Source: Actinoplanes sandaracinus
GTDB taxonomy: Bacteria; Actinomycetota; Actinomycetes; Mycobacteriales; Micromonosporaceae
Assembly: GCF_030009775.1 (NCBI RefSeq)
Contig: NZ_JASCTH010000003.1
Coordinates: 310,001 to 374,000 of the forward strand
Reading direction: 5' to 3'
Length of the DNA stretch: 64,000 bases
The notes beneath the pieces were generated by a model. The model was not told the origin of the DNA and searched no databases. It worked only from the letters and a program-made list of their open reading frames with translations. The position numbers were made by a program, and so were the translations under genes. Of the stretch, positions 35,028 to 44,321 are shown in pieces; the stretch's first letter is position 1; each line of letters begins with the position of its first letter.

Positions 35028-35230
35028 GGACGGCGCTCTTTGTCGAGCAACTCGTCGAACTGGCCGGTCTTGGCTATCTCCACCAACTCGGCCAGCGCCT
35101 TGACTCGCCGAAGACGAGCGGAGGCGTCACGCAACGCCGCATTGACGGTATCGGCTCGATTCGCCGTCCCGAACAACTCCGCGGCATCGGCCAACGCCTC
35201 TTCGTCCAAACCGCCCACACCTTTGGTCAT
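35024..35230 (-). CDS. vapB: Antitoxin (VapB family)
   Basis: This 68-aa protein precedes and overlaps vapC by 4 bp. A type-II antitoxin pattern is seen: DEEALADAAELFGTANRADTVNAALRDASARLRRV (helix-rich, with a ribbon-helix-helix-like start) and a C-terminal toxin-binding tail FDELLDKERRP. I use the ATG at 35230, 5 bp after GGGGGAC. The ATG at 35242 would add four residues. Confidence 0.82.
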   Translation of the reverse strand: MTKGVGGLDEEALADAAELFGTANRADTVNAALRDASARLRRVKALAELVEIAKTGQFDELLDKERRP

Positions 35231-35355
35231 GACGTCCCCCATGCGCAACCAACTCCCTCAGCGTAAGCCACTAGTCTTTAGCCCAGTGGGCATGTGACCA
35301 GACTAGTCGGGCGCATTGATCGACTCAAGGGCGATCGGGCTGGGAGGATGGGGAC

Positions 35356-35652
35356 ATGCTTGTTGCCTTCTCTGTCACGCCCATCGGCACCGGTGACTCC
35401 GTGGGGGACGCGGTCGCCGAGGCGGTCCGCGTCGTCCGGGCGTCGGGCCTGCCGAACCGGACCGACTCCATGTTCACCACCATCGAGGGCGAGTGGGACG
35501 AGGTGATGGCCGTGGTCAAACAGGCCGTCGACGCCGTCGCCGCGGTCTCGCCCCGGGTCAGCCTCTCTCTCAAAGCGGACATCCGGCCGGGAGTGACCGA
35601 CGCCCTGACCGCCAAGGTGGAATACATCGAGCGGGTGCTGGGCCAGTCGTGA
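35356..35652 (+). CDS. Thiamine-binding protein (MTH1187/YqgV family)
   Basis: This 98-aa protein has the small ferredoxin-like fold of the DUF77/thiamine-binding family: [39 protein letters not shown] and the final [11 protein letters not shown]. Members bind thiamine or its analogues as tetramers. The stop overlaps the HAD gene start by GTGA. Confidence 0.85.
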   Translation: MLVAFSVTPIGTGDSVGDAVAEAVRVVRASGLPNRTDSMFTTIEGEWDEVMAVVKQAVDAVAAVSPRVSLSLKADIRPGVTDALTAKVEYIERVLGQS

Positions 35653-36323
35653 GACGGCTGGTGATGTGGGACATCGACTACACACTGCTGCGTGGCGGCG
35701 GAGTCGCCGCCAAGGCCTGGAAGGCGGCGTTCACCGAGGTCACCGGGGTGGCCTGGCGGGACACGCCGATCTTCGGCGGGCGGACGGACACCGACATCTG
35801 CATCGAGGTCTTCGCCACCCACGGGGTGACCGACTGCACTCCGGAGCGGTTCTTCGCCCGCTATGTCGAGGTGGTGCACGAGATCAAGCACGAGTTCACG
35901 GCGCAGGGCATGCTGATGCCGGGAGTCCGTGAGGTGCTGACCCGGCTCGGTGACGACCCGCACGTGGTGCAGACGCTGGTCACCGGGAACGTCCCGGAGG
36001 TGGCCGCGATCAAGGTGGCGGCGTTCGGGCTGGAGGGCTCGTTCGACGCCGAGGTGGGCGGTTACGGCACCGACGACAGCCTGCGCGCCACGCTGGTGCG
36101 CCGCAGCCTGGAGCGGGCGAGGGCGAAGTACGGCGAGGAGTTCCGCCCCGTGGTGATCGGTGACACCGTGCACGACGTGACGGCGGCGCTGGCCAACGAC
36201 GCGGTCGCGATCGCGGTGGCGACCGGCGCCACCCCGGCGGCCGACCTGGCCGCCGCGGGCGCGCACGTGGTGCTCACGGATCTCAGCGATCCGGAGGCGG
36301 CGGTGAAGGCCCTGACCGGCTGA
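35649..36323 (+). CDS. HAD family hydrolase
   Basis: This 224-aa phosphatase-like protein has motif [13 protein letters not shown] (DxD near residues 8-10), motif II TGN (near 116), Lys near 124 and motif [16 protein letters not shown]. Motif I has DIDYTL rather than the usual DxDGTL. It starts at GTG 35649, overlapping the thiamine-binding gene by 4 bp, so the two are co-translated. Possibly a thiamine-phosphate or other small phosphatase, inferred only from the neighbour. Confidence 0.85.
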   Translation: MRRLVMWDIDYTLLRGGGVAAKAWKAAFTEVTGVAWRDTPIFGGRTDTDICIEVFATHGVTDCTPERFFARYVEVVHEIKHEFTAQGMLMPGVREVLTRLGDDPHVVQTLVTGNVPEVAAIKVAAFGLEGSFDAEVGGYGTDDSLRATLVRRSLERARAKYGEEFRPVVIGDTVHDVTAALANDAVAIAVATGATPAADLAAAGAHVVLTDLSDPEAAVKALTG

Positions 36324-36336
36324 CCCCTGGCCGGCC

Positions 36337-36378
36337 GAAGCCGGATGGGGCGAACCCGGATGGGAGCGAAACCGGATG
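36337..36378. repeat. Triple CCGGATG short repeat
   Basis: Three tandem-like copies of about 15 bp around CCGGATG lie in the gap between convergent genes. No function apparent. Confidence 0.6.
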
Positions 36379-36903
36379 TCAGAGCCGCAGCTCCGGCGGG
36401 GAACCGGTCCATCGCAGCTCGGCCGGCAGGTGCGACAGGTCGTTGAAGATCAGGACTCGCCGCCGGCCGTTCGGGAAGTAGCGGATCACGGTCAGCCCGG
36501 TGTTGGCCGGGATCAGATCGCGCCACCGCTCGGCGGGCGTCTCCAGCGCCTCCCGGACGAACCAGGCCACCTGGAAGGCGTGCGTGATCAGCAGCTCGTG
36601 CGTCTCCGCCGGAGCCGGGCCGGCGAACCGGGCGATCATCGCGGCCGAGGCGGCCGGCTCCTCGGTCGGGACCCGGTCGTCGAGTTCGGCGGCGACCCGG
36701 ACCGGCACACCCGGCAGATGCGCCGCGACAAGCGAGGCGGTCCGCGCCGCGCGAGGGAGCGGGCTGTGGCTGACCGCCGTGAGCGGCACACCGGCCATCC
36801 GCTCTCCGAGCAGCGCGGCCTGCCGCTCGCCGGCCGCGCTCAGCCCCGACTCGTCGGCCGTGGCCTCGGCATGGCGGGCGATCCAGAGGTGCCTGGTCTC
36901 CAC
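36379..36903 (-). CDS. Histidine phosphatase family protein
   Basis: This 174-aa phosphoglycerate-mutase-like phosphatase has the RHAEA motif (residues 10-14) with the phosphorylated His, and a second His in LLITHAFQVAWF. The family Arg and Glu are seen in SPLPRAARTA and TEEPAA. It lies 11 bp after uppS in the same orientation and may be in the same operon. Confidence 0.85.
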   Translation of the reverse strand: METRHLWIARHAEATADESGLSAAGERQAALLGERMAGVPLTAVSHSPLPRAARTASLVAAHLPGVPVRVAAELDDRVPTEEPAASAAMIARFAGPAPAETHELLITHAFQVAWFVREALETPAERWRDLIPANTGLTVIRYFPNGRRRVLIFNDLSHLPAELRWTGSPPELRL

Positions 36904-36914
36904 CGGGGGTGGGC

Positions 36915-37697
36915 CTATGTCGGGCTGACCGGGTTGGGCAGCGCGCCGCCGAAGCGCCGGTCACGCTGGGCGTAGAGCTCGCACGCGTACCACAGGTGCC
37001 GGCGGTCGAAATCGGGCCAGAGAGTGTCCAGGTAGACCATCTCCGCATACGCCGACTGCCAGAGCAGGAAGTTCGACGTACGCTGCTCGCCCGAGGGGCG
37101 CAGGAACATGTCCACCTCGGGGATCTCCGGGTGGTAGAGGTATTTCGCGATCGTCTTCTCGTTGACCTTGTCGGCCTTGAGCTTGCCGGCCGCGACGTCC
37201 CGGGCGATCGCCGCCGCCGCGTCGGCGATCTCGGCCTGGCCGCCGTAGTTGACGCAGAACTGCAGGGTCAGCTTCGAGTTGTTCTTGCTCATCTCCTCGG
37301 CGGTCTGCAGCTCGGAGATGACGCTCTTCCACAGCCGGCCGGCCCGCCCGGACCAGACCACCCGCACGCCGAGGTCGACCAGCTGGTCACGGCGCCGGCG
37401 GATCACGTCGCGGTTGAAGCCCATCAGGAAGCGCACCTCCTCCGGCGAACGCTTCCAGTTCTCGGTGGAGAACGCGTACGCCGAGAGGTAGGGGATGCCG
37501 ATCTCGATGGCTCCCTCGATGGTGTCGAAGAGGGAGAACTCGCCCTGTTCGTGCCCCTTGGTGCGGGACAGTCCGCGGTCTTTGGCCCAGCGGCCGTTGC
37601 CGTCCATGACGATGGCCACGTGCTTGGGCAGCGCCGCGGAGGGCAACTGGGGTGGCCTGGCACCGGAGAGGTGCGGGGTGGGCGGGCGCGGGCTCAA
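36915..37697 (-). CDS. uppS: Undecaprenyl/decaprenyl diphosphate synthase
   Basis: This 260-aa cis-prenyltransferase has the catalytic Asp in [12 protein letters not shown] (about residue 32), then [13 protein letters not shown] and the C-terminal block [21 protein letters not shown]. It supplies the polyprenyl carrier for peptidoglycan and arabinogalactan-type polymers. I start it at a TTG that overlaps the recO stop by TTGA. GGGAG is 9 bp upstream. No ATG or GTG fits before the domain begins. The actinobacterial order recO-uppS is kept. Confidence 0.93.
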   Translation of the reverse strand: MSPRPPTPHLSGARPPQLPSAALPKHVAIVMDGNGRWAKDRGLSRTKGHEQGEFSLFDTIEGAIEIGIPYLSAYAFSTENWKRSPEEVRFLMGFNRDVIRRRRDQLVDLGVRVVWSGRAGRLWKSVISELQTAEEMSKNNSKLTLQFCVNYGGQAEIADAAAAIARDVAAGKLKADKVNEKTIAKYLYHPEIPEVDMFLRPSGEQRTSNFLLWQSAYAEMVYLDTLWPDFDRRHLWYACELYAQRDRRFGGALPNPVSPT

Positions 37698-38470
37698 GGG
37701 TTCAACTCCCGTCGATCGACAAGCGGGAGCGAACGCAGTGCCCGCTCCATGTGCCATTGCAGGTGGGCAGCGACCAGGCCGCTGCATTCGCGACGCACGG
37801 ACGGCGCGGAGGAGTCCGCGACGGCCCAGTCGCCGGAGGTGAGGGCGGACATCAGACCGAGCGTGTCCGGGCTGGGGTGGGCGGAGCCGGGCGGGCGGCA
37901 ATCGGGGCAGACCGAGCCACCGGCGGGCACGGAGAACGCGGCATGCCGCCCGGCCGTGCCGCAGACCGCGCACTCGGTGATCGCCGGCGCCCAGCCGGCG
38001 AAGGCCATCGCGCGCAGCAGGTAGGCGTCGAGCACCAGGCTGCCGGCGTGCTCGCCCACCGCGAGAGCCCTGAACGCCCCGAGGGTGAGCTGGAACAGCC
38101 GCAGCGAGGGTTCCCGCTCGACGGGGGTGAGCCGCTCGGCGGTCTCGCAGATCGCGCTGGCGGCGGTGTAACGCGGGTAGTCGGTGAGGAAGTTCTTGCC
38201 GTAGAGCGAGACCGCCTCGACCTGGCTGACCGAGTGCAGCGCGCTGCCGACCCCCTCGGGTGAGCCGGCGAGCTGCAGGTCGATGTGGCCGAACGGCTCC
38301 AGCCGGGCCCCGAACCGCGAACTCGTCCGCCGGACGCCGCGGGCGACGGCTCGCAGCCGGCCGTGCCGGCGGGTCAGCAGGGTGACGATCCGGTCGCTCT
38401 CGCCGAGTTTCTGCACACGCAGAACCACCGCGTCGTCGCGGTAGAGCTGGCGGCGGTATCCGGCGGGCAC
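37694..38470 (-). CDS. recO: DNA repair protein RecO
   Basis: This 258-aa mediator loads RecA onto SSB-coated DNA in gap repair. It has an N-terminal OB-fold ([23 protein letters not shown]) and a helical middle. The zinc Cys4 is seen as CAVCGTAG and CPDCRPPG. The start is a GTG at 38470. It overlaps uppS by 4 bp. Confidence 0.93.
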   Translation of the reverse strand: MPAGYRRQLYRDDAVVLRVQKLGESDRIVTLLTRRHGRLRAVARGVRRTSSRFGARLEPFGHIDLQLAGSPEGVGSALHSVSQVEAVSLYGKNFLTDYPRYTAASAICETAERLTPVEREPSLRLFQLTLGAFRALAVGEHAGSLVLDAYLLRAMAFAGWAPAITECAVCGTAGRHAAFSVPAGGSVCPDCRPPGSAHPSPDTLGLMSALTSGDWAVADSSAPSVRRECSGLVAAHLQWHMERALRSLPLVDRRELNP

Positions 38471-38576
38471 CCCGCCATTCTGCCCCCTGCCTACGACAGA
38501 CCCTGACCCGGATCTCAGGGTCGTCTCCGGGACAGGACCGGTGGTGTTCCCGGAGAGGCGGAAATAGCGTCAGCCC

Positions 38577-39344
38577 ATGACCCGAAGAGTTGCCCTGATC
38601 CTCGCCGCCGTCTCGATGGGCGCCCTCGCCGGCTGTGACGGCGTGGTGGGTGCGCGGATGACCTTCGACGACACCGAAGCCACCAAGATCACCGAGATCG
38701 TGCTGAGCGGTGGCTCCTCCGACCTCATCGTGAACACCGACTCCACCGCCACCGAGACGCGGATCCGGCGGGTCGTCTACGGCGGCACCGACCCGGGCCC
38801 CTCCTATGATCTGGCCGGCGGTGTCCTCACCCTGAAAGGCGAGTGCGGTCCCGAGTGCGGGGTCCACTTCGAGATCACCGCGCCGCCCGGGGTGGGCGTG
38901 CGCGGGGAGCTGCGGTCCGGTGACGTCTCCCTGAGCGGGGTCGGCGCGGTCGACCTGCGCCTGACCTCCGGCGACGTGATGGTGGACCGCGGCACCGGCC
39001 CGGTGAAGGTGCGGGCGACCTCGGGCGACCTGGTCGTCAACGGCGGCACGGAGGTGAACATGGAGACCACCTCCGGCAACCTCGACGTCAGGGAGGTCAC
39101 CGGCCCGGTGACGGCCCGCGCCTCCTCCGGTGACATCAACCTGGACCTGTCCGCGCGCGCGTCGGTGACCGCGTCGGTCAGCAGCGGCGAGGTGAGGGTG
39201 ATGGTCCCGTCCGGCGCCTACCAGTTGAAGACCTGGAGCGGCAGCGGCCAGCAGGACATCGTCGGCGTCACCGACGATCCGAAGTCCACGAACGTGCTCG
39301 ACGTGCGGACCCGCGACGGTGACCTGACCCTCATCGGACGCTGA
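38577..39344 (+). CDS. DUF4097 beta-strand repeat lipoprotein
   Basis: This 255-aa lipoprotein has a signal peptide and lipobox (MGALAGC). The body consists of repeating beta strands with SGDV/SGDL/SGNL/SGDI turns every about 20 residues ([41 protein letters not shown]), the DUF4097 beta-helix. A Cys pair (CGPECG) is near residue 85. It sits outside the membrane. Function unknown. It is convergent with and overlaps the next gene by 14 bp. Confidence 0.88.
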   Translation: MTRRVALILAAVSMGALAGCDGVVGARMTFDDTEATKITEIVLSGGSSDLIVNTDSTATETRIRRVVYGGTDPGPSYDLAGGVLTLKGECGPECGVHFEITAPPGVGVRGELRSGDVSLSGVGAVDLRLTSGDVMVDRGTGPVKVRATSGDLVVNGGTEVNMETTSGNLDVREVTGPVTARASSGDINLDLSARASVTASVSSGEVRVMVPSGAYQLKTWSGSGQQDIVGVTDDPKSTNVLDVRTRDGDLTLIGR

Positions 39345-40437
39345 CCGCGGGCTCCGGCCGCGAGCGCCCCGGCCGTCCGGACTCCGGCCCGCCGGGCTCG
39401 GCGTGCACGGGCCGCCGCGGGGCGGGACCGGCCGGCGCCGGGGACACCGGCACCGGGATCCGCCGTCCGGGCAGCAGCGCCGGCCGGCGGCCGGCGGCCA
39501 CGTCCTCCACCCATCCGAAGGCCGCGACCAGGACGGCGAGCAGCACGAAGACCGCGACGATCCGCCAGGCTACGCCGACGAGACCGTCGATACGCATGTC
39601 GTGCCGCTCGCCCCACCGGGTGACCGCCACGACGGCCGGCACGTGCCAGAGATAGATCGTGAGAGCCCGCGCGTTCAGCACGGTCAGCGCCCGGTTGCCG
39701 CGGACCACCGGCCGCACACAGCCGAGCGCCACCAGGATGAACGCGGCCGACCACAGCGCGTTGCCGAGCGGGATGTCGTTGAGGTCCCAGCCACGCGGAC
39801 CGGGATGGGTGGCGACCCAGGCGACGGCCGGCACGGCGAGTGCCGCGGCGACGCCGAGCAGCCGCTTGCGGCCGAGCCGCTCCAGGTGGCCGTCGTGGTG
39901 GGCGAACCCGAGGAGCCAGGCCCCGCCGTACAGCGCCAGGCCCTGCGCCACCGGCGGCACCGTGATCCCGGCCAGCGTGATCCCACTCAGCGCGAGATAG
40001 GGCGTCACGATCGTGGCCAGCGGGAACCGGCGGTAGACCGGCAGCGCCAGCGGCGAGAGCAGCACCATCCAGAGGAAGTCACGCAGGTACCAGACGTGGC
40101 CGAGCCCCTGGACCCACCAGCCGGTCGCCTCCGGGGTGACGATCGGGAAGCCCCAGAACAGCAGCATCGCGTTCCAGGCCGAGGTGCCGCTCAGCAGCAT
40201 GACCGGCACCGCGATCAGGGCGAGCACCCACAGGGACGGCAGCAGGCGGCGGATCCGGCGCTCCACCGCCCACACCCCGAACCTGTCCAGCGAGGCCGCC
40301 ATCAGCGAGCCCGCCAGGGCGAACATGACCGACATCGCCGGGAAGACCACGGTGAACGCGGCCCACCCGGTGATGTGATAGATCACCACCCGGACGGTCG
40401 CCACGGCACGCAGCAGGTCCAGGTACCGGTTTCGCAT
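39331..40437 (-). CDS. Acyltransferase 3 family membrane protein
   Basis: This 368-aa protein has about ten hydrophobic helices and an N-terminal block [21 protein letters not shown], a variant of the acyltransferase_3 signature (LDxLRAxAxxxVxxxH). The HDG and VWYLRDFLW segments fit the family. The last 60 residues are Pro/Arg-rich and cytoplasmic. It modifies an unknown sugar or lipid with acyl groups. The palindrome at 40475 lies 38 bp upstream of its start. Confidence 0.82.
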   Translation of the reverse strand: MRNRYLDLLRAVATVRVVIYHITGWAAFTVVFPAMSVMFALAGSLMAASLDRFGVWAVERRIRRLLPSLWVLALIAVPVMLLSGTSAWNAMLLFWGFPIVTPEATGWWVQGLGHVWYLRDFLWMVLLSPLALPVYRRFPLATIVTPYLALSGITLAGITVPPVAQGLALYGGAWLLGFAHHDGHLERLGRKRLLGVAAALAVPAVAWVATHPGPRGWDLNDIPLGNALWSAAFILVALGCVRPVVRGNRALTVLNARALTIYLWHVPAVVAVTRWGERHDMRIDGLVGVAWRIVAVFVLLAVLVAAFGWVEDVAAGRRPALLPGRRIPVPVSPAPAGPAPRRPVHAEPGGPESGRPGRSRPEPAVSVR

Positions 40438-40474
40438 GGCCCAAGGTGTTACCCGGGCCGACCCGGCCTGCGCA

Positions 40475-40499
40475 AACTATGGTGAAGAACACCATAGTT
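40475..40499. promoter_or_regulatory. Palindrome between era and the acyltransferase gene
   Basis: AACTATGGTG and CACCATAGTT form a perfect 10-bp inverted repeat with a 5-nt spacer (AAGAA). It is AT-richer than the region. It lies just upstream of the acyltransferase start and after the era stop. It resembles an operator for a dimeric (TetR/MarR/PadR-like) repressor. A terminator for era is the alternative, but there is no T tract and the stem is unusually AT-rich for that. Confidence 0.6.
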
Positions 40500-40520
40500 G
40501 GCGAATGTCCAAGTTTCGAT

Positions 40521-42074
40521 CTAAAAGCCCAGTTTCCGAAGCTGCTTCGGATCCCGCTGCCATTCCTTCGCGACCCGGACATGCAGGTCCAGATAGACCC
40601 TCCGGCCGAGCAACTTCTCGATCTCGGCGCGGGCCCGCGAACCGACGTCCTTGAGGCGGGCCCCGCGGGTGCCGATCACGATCGACTTCTGGCTGTCCCG
40701 CTCCACGTAGAGGTCCGCGAAGATCCTGGTCAGTTTGCCCTCGACCAGCATCTCCTCGACCAGCACCGCCATCGAGTGGGGCAACTCGTCGCGCACGCCC
40801 TCCAGCGCCGCCTCGCGGATCAGCTCCGCGATCAGCATCTGCTCCGGCTCATCGGTCAGCACGTCGTCCGGATAGAGCTGCGGCGATTCCGGCATGTGCT
40901 TGACCATGACGTCGGTCAGGATCTCCACCTGGTGCCCGGAGACCGAGCTGACGGGGACGATCTCGGCGAAGTCGTAGAGCTCGGCGACGTCGAGCAGCCG
41001 CTGCGCCAGGGTGGTCTGATCGACCAGGTCGACCTTGGTCACCACCGCGATGACCTTGGCCTTGAGCGCGCCGACCTCCGACGCGATGAACCGGTCGCCG
41101 CGCCCCACCGGCTCGTCCGCCGGGAAGCACACCCCGATCACGTCGACCTCGCTCCACACCTCATGGACCAGGTCGTTCAGCCGCTGGCCGAGCAGCGTCC
41201 GGGGGCGGTGCAGACCCGGCGTGTCGACCAGCACGAGCTGCGCGTCCGGCCGGTGCAGGATGCCCCGGATCACGTGCCGGGTGGTCTGCGGCTTGTTCGA
41301 GGTGATCGCGATCTTCTGCCCGATGATCGCATTGGTCAGCGTCGACTTGCCGGCGTTCGGCCGCCCGACGAAACAGGCGAAACCCGCACGGTAGACATCG
41401 TCTCGCGGTTTCCCGGCACTCGCGGCCTTGTGCCGGTGCACCTTCCGGAAAGACCCTTTCCCGGTACGCACGTCGCCGTCGACAACAACATCATCCCGTT
41501 CCGGGGAGCGCGCGGGCGGCACGGCCTTACCCGCAGGTTCGACACCGGTCCCGCCTCGACGGCCACCAGCGCCGCCCGCCGTCCGTTCACCACGGGACCG
41601 GTCGTCTCGCGCACCGGACGAACCGGCCGCCCGGCCGCCGGCGGAACCACCGCCACGGGTCCCCGGAGCACCGGGAATCCGGCCCCAGGTAGGAGCGCCA
41701 CCACGCGTGCTCTTCGCACGGAAGTTCCTGCCCCCGGCGAGGCCGCCACCACGAGCGCCCGGCGCGCCGGAAGCCTTGTCCCCGGTAGCGCCGCCATCAC
41801 GCGTACCCCCGGATCCGGAAGCCTTGCCCCCGGTGGAGCCGGCGCCGCGCGCACCCGCGGATCCGGAAGTCCTGCCCCCGGCGGAGCCGGCGCCACGCGT
41901 ACCCGTGGGATCGGCCGTCCTGCCGCCGGTGGAACCGCCGCGCGCGCCGCCCGGCGTGCGTCCGCGGGGGTCCGCGCCCTGATCCGCGGCGCGCCGGGCC
42001 GCCCTGCGTTCCTGCCGCCGCTGCTCGTTGCGCTCGCCCGCCGTGAGGCGCCGCTCCTCGGGACCCTGAGCCAT
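40521..42074 (-). CDS. era: GTPase Era with a long low-complexity N-terminal extension
   Basis: This 517-aa protein has a normal Era in residues about 225-517. G1 is GRPNAGKST (237-245), followed by TTRHV, G3 DTPGLHRPR, G4 TKVDL and a C-terminal KH domain (IVIGTRGARLKDVGSRAR). Era binds 16S rRNA and matures the 30S subunit. The first about 225 residues are Gly, Arg, Ala, Ser and Thr repeats with TRGG/GGR units, unlike Era of enterobacteria or mycobacteria. The frame stays open with matching codon use, and the ATG at 42074 overlaps the upstream gene stop (TGATG), so the extension is likely translated. Confidence 0.9.
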   Translation of the reverse strand: MAQGPEERRLTAGERNEQRRQERRAARRAADQGADPRGRTPGGARGGSTGGRTADPTGTRGAGSAGGRTSGSAGARGAGSTGGKASGSGGTRDGGATGDKASGAPGARGGGLAGGRNFRAKSTRGGAPTWGRIPGAPGTRGGGSAGGRAAGSSGARDDRSRGERTAGGAGGRRGGTGVEPAGKAVPPARSPERDDVVVDGDVRTGKGSFRKVHRHKAASAGKPRDDVYRAGFACFVGRPNAGKSTLTNAIIGQKIAITSNKPQTTRHVIRGILHRPDAQLVLVDTPGLHRPRTLLGQRLNDLVHEVWSEVDVIGVCFPADEPVGRGDRFIASEVGALKAKVIAVVTKVDLVDQTTLAQRLLDVAELYDFAEIVPVSSVSGHQVEILTDVMVKHMPESPQLYPDDVLTDEPEQMLIAELIREAALEGVRDELPHSMAVLVEEMLVEGKLTRIFADLYVERDSQKSIVIGTRGARLKDVGSRARAEIEKLLGRRVYLDLHVRVAKEWQRDPKQLRKLGF

Positions 42075-42454
42075 CACTGGGTGACCGTGCCGATGAGCGA
42101 GCCGTCGGCGCCCGCGACGTGGATCGGGGCGCTCACCGCGAGGTCACGCACCGCGGCGTGACCGGAACTCTCGAGTTCGGGAGCCTCGGTCACCACCGCG
42201 GCCGCCTCGATGAGGGTCGCCCCGGAAGCGGCGGCCTGGGCCACCGCGAGCTGCAACGCCGACAGGGTCAGGTGCGGGAGGGCCACTGACGCGGCCGCGT
42301 AGGTGCGGCCGTCCTGGTCGCGGACCGCCGCCCCCTCGGCCGCGCGCACCCGGGCGCGGGAGCTGCGCGCGAGGGTCACCAGCTTGGTGTCCTCGGCGCT
42401 CAGCGCGGCGCCGTCAGTGCCCGGAACGGCAATGGAAGTGGTCTGGTCAGGCAT
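42074..42454 (-). CDS. Cytidine deaminase-like protein without catalytic motifs
   Basis: This 126-aa protein matches the small protein family between era and the CBS gene in actinobacteria (Rv2365c position). The helical part [31 protein letters not shown] resembles the start of cytidine deaminases. The zinc motifs HAE and PCxxC are absent, so deaminase activity is not expected. It overlaps the CBS gene by 8 bp and the era start by 1 bp, and is probably translated as a unit with both. Confidence 0.78.
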   Translation of the reverse strand: MPDQTTSIAVPGTDGAALSAEDTKLVTLARSSRARVRAAEGAAVRDQDGRTYAAASVALPHLTLSALQLAVAQAAASGATLIEAAAVVTEAPELESSGHAAVRDLAVSAPIHVAGADGSLIGTVTQ

Positions 42455-43817
42455 CGGCGGGCTGTCTTTCCTCGTTCTCGGCAACGTTCTCATCGTTCTC
42501 TGCGGACGGTGGTTCCGGCCGGACCCGGCGCACCAGCACCGAGTCGATCCGGTTCCGCCGGCCGGTGGTGCCTTCGGCGATCAGGTGCAGGCCACGCACC
42601 TCCGTTTTGGCGCCGGGAATCGGCACCCGGCCCAGCGTCTGCGCGAGCAGGCCGCCGACGGTCTCCACCTCGTCAGCGGGCAGCTCCACGCCGAACACCT
42701 CGCCCAGGTCCTCGATCGGCAGGCGGGCGGTCACCCGCACCGCGCCGTCGTCGAGGTGCTCGATCGGCGGGCGTTCCACGTCGTACTCGTCGGTGATCTC
42801 GCCGACGATCTCCTCGAGGATGTCCTCGATCGTGACCAGGCCGGCCGTGCCGCCGTACTCGTCGACCACGATCACCAGGTGGTTGCGAGCGGCCTGCATC
42901 TCCGACAGCAGGTCGTCGACCGGTTTCGACTCCGGCACGAAGTTGGCCGGGCGCATCGCCTCGGCCACCGCCTGCTCGGCCGCGGCCGGGTCGCCGTTCT
43001 GGGTGCGGCGGACCACGTCCTTGAGGTAGAGCACGCCCAGCACGTCGTCGACGCTCTCGCCGATCACCGGGATCCGGGAGAACCCGGACCGCAGGAACAA
43101 GAAGAGCGCCTGCTGGAGCGTTTTGGGCGCCTCGATCCACACCATCTCGGTGCGCGGCACCATCACTTCACGGGCGATCGTGTCACCCAGCGTGAACACC
43201 GAGTGGATCATCTCGCGCTCGCCGTGCTCGACCACGCCGCGCTGCTCGGCCAGGTCGACCAGCTCGCGCAGCTCCACCTGACTGCCGAACGGCCCTTCCG
43301 GGAATCCCTTCCCGGGCGTCACCGCGTTACCGATCAGGATCAGCAGTTTCGCCAGCGGGTTGAGGACCTTGCCCAGCCAGCGCACCAGCGGGGCGGTCGC
43401 CCGGCCCACCACGTAGGCGTGCTGGCGACCCACCGTGCGCGGGGCCACCCCCACCACGACGAAGCTGACCAGGGTCATCGCGCCGGCCGAGACGAGCGCC
43501 GCCTGCCAGCCGACGCCCCACGTGTCGACCGCGACCAGCGCCACCAGCGTGGTCGCGGTCAGCTCGCAGAGCAGCCGCAGCAGAAGCAGGAGATTGACGT
43601 AGCGGACCACGTCGGAGGCGACCGCGGCCAGGGCGCCGGCGCCGCGACGGCCCTCCCGGGCCAGCTCGGCGGCCCGGGCCTGCGAGACGGTCGCGAGCGC
43701 GGCGTCGGTCATCGAGGCCAGACCGGCGAGCAGCACCAGCAGGACGGCGAAAGTGATCAGCTGCAGGTCGGGCAGTCCCACCGATGCGGGAGCCGCCAGG
43801 AGTTGGGCGGGGTCCAC
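42447..43817 (-). CDS. CNNM/CorC-type transporter protein with CBS domains
   Basis: This 456-aa HlyC/CorC family protein has an N-terminal membrane domain with three or four helices (about 1-170). A CBS pair follows ([14 protein letters not shown] and [35 protein letters not shown]). The C-terminal CorC/HlyC domain ([21 protein letters not shown]) comes last. Proteins of this kind move Mg2+ or Co2+. In the conserved order it lies between ybeY and era (Rv2366c in M. tuberculosis). Confidence 0.9.
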   Translation of the reverse strand: MDPAQLLAAPASVGLPDLQLITFAVLLVLLAGLASMTDAALATVSQARAAELAREGRRGAGALAAVASDVVRYVNLLLLLRLLCELTATTLVALVAVDTWGVGWQAALVSAGAMTLVSFVVVGVAPRTVGRQHAYVVGRATAPLVRWLGKVLNPLAKLLILIGNAVTPGKGFPEGPFGSQVELRELVDLAEQRGVVEHGEREMIHSVFTLGDTIAREVMVPRTEMVWIEAPKTLQQALFLFLRSGFSRIPVIGESVDDVLGVLYLKDVVRRTQNGDPAAAEQAVAEAMRPANFVPESKPVDDLLSEMQAARNHLVIVVDEYGGTAGLVTIEDILEEIVGEITDEYDVERPPIEHLDDGAVRVTARLPIEDLGEVFGVELPADEVETVGGLLAQTLGRVPIPGAKTEVRGLHLIAEGTTGRRNRIDSVLVRRVRPEPPSAENDENVAENEERQPADA

Positions 43818-43829
43818 GGCTCTGCCGGC

Positions 43830-44297
43830 CTAGGCCTTGCGTCCGGCGCGCCAGCTCTGGAGGAGCTTGTTCTGCAGGGCGAACATCTCGCGCTCCTCCT
43901 CCGGCTCGGCGTGGTCGTAGCCGAGCAGGTGCAGCGCGCCGTGCACGGTGAGCAGGTGCAACTCGTCCGCGGCCGCGTGACCGGCCACGGCGGCCTGTTT
44001 GGCGGCGACCTCGGGCGAGAGCACGATGTCACCGAGCAGCGCCGGCTCGCCGGCCCCGGACTCGCCGGGGCCGTGGTCGACGCTGCCCTCGTCCATCGGG
44101 AAGGCGAGTACGTCGGTCGGGCCGTCGCTGCCCATCCACCGGTGGTTCAGCTCGGCCATGTAGTCGATGTCGACGAGAAGGATCGACAGCTCGGCGAGCG
44201 GGTTGACCCCCATCTCGTCCAGGGCGTGCCGGGCAACCGCGAGGATCGCGTCGGTGTCGACCTCGACTCCCGACTCGTTGGCGATCTCGATGGACAT
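43830..44297 (-). CDS. ybeY: Endoribonuclease YbeY (16S rRNA maturation)
   Basis: This 155-aa metal-dependent endonuclease has the UPF0054 signature [11 protein letters not shown] (H-x3-H-x5-H) near residue 120 and the strand [16 protein letters not shown]. It matures 16S rRNA and supports 70S quality control. ATG at 44297. It lies 12 bp upstream of the CBS gene and 24 bp after phoH. Confidence 0.94.
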   Translation of the reverse strand: MSIEIANESGVEVDTDAILAVARHALDEMGVNPLAELSILLVDIDYMAELNHRWMGSDGPTDVLAFPMDEGSVDHGPGESGAGEPALLGDIVLSPEVAAKQAAVAGHAAADELHLLTVHGALHLLGYDHAEPEEEREMFALQNKLLQSWRAGRKA

Positions 44298-44321
44298 AGT
44301 GGTGCGATTACCCCTTGCGAA

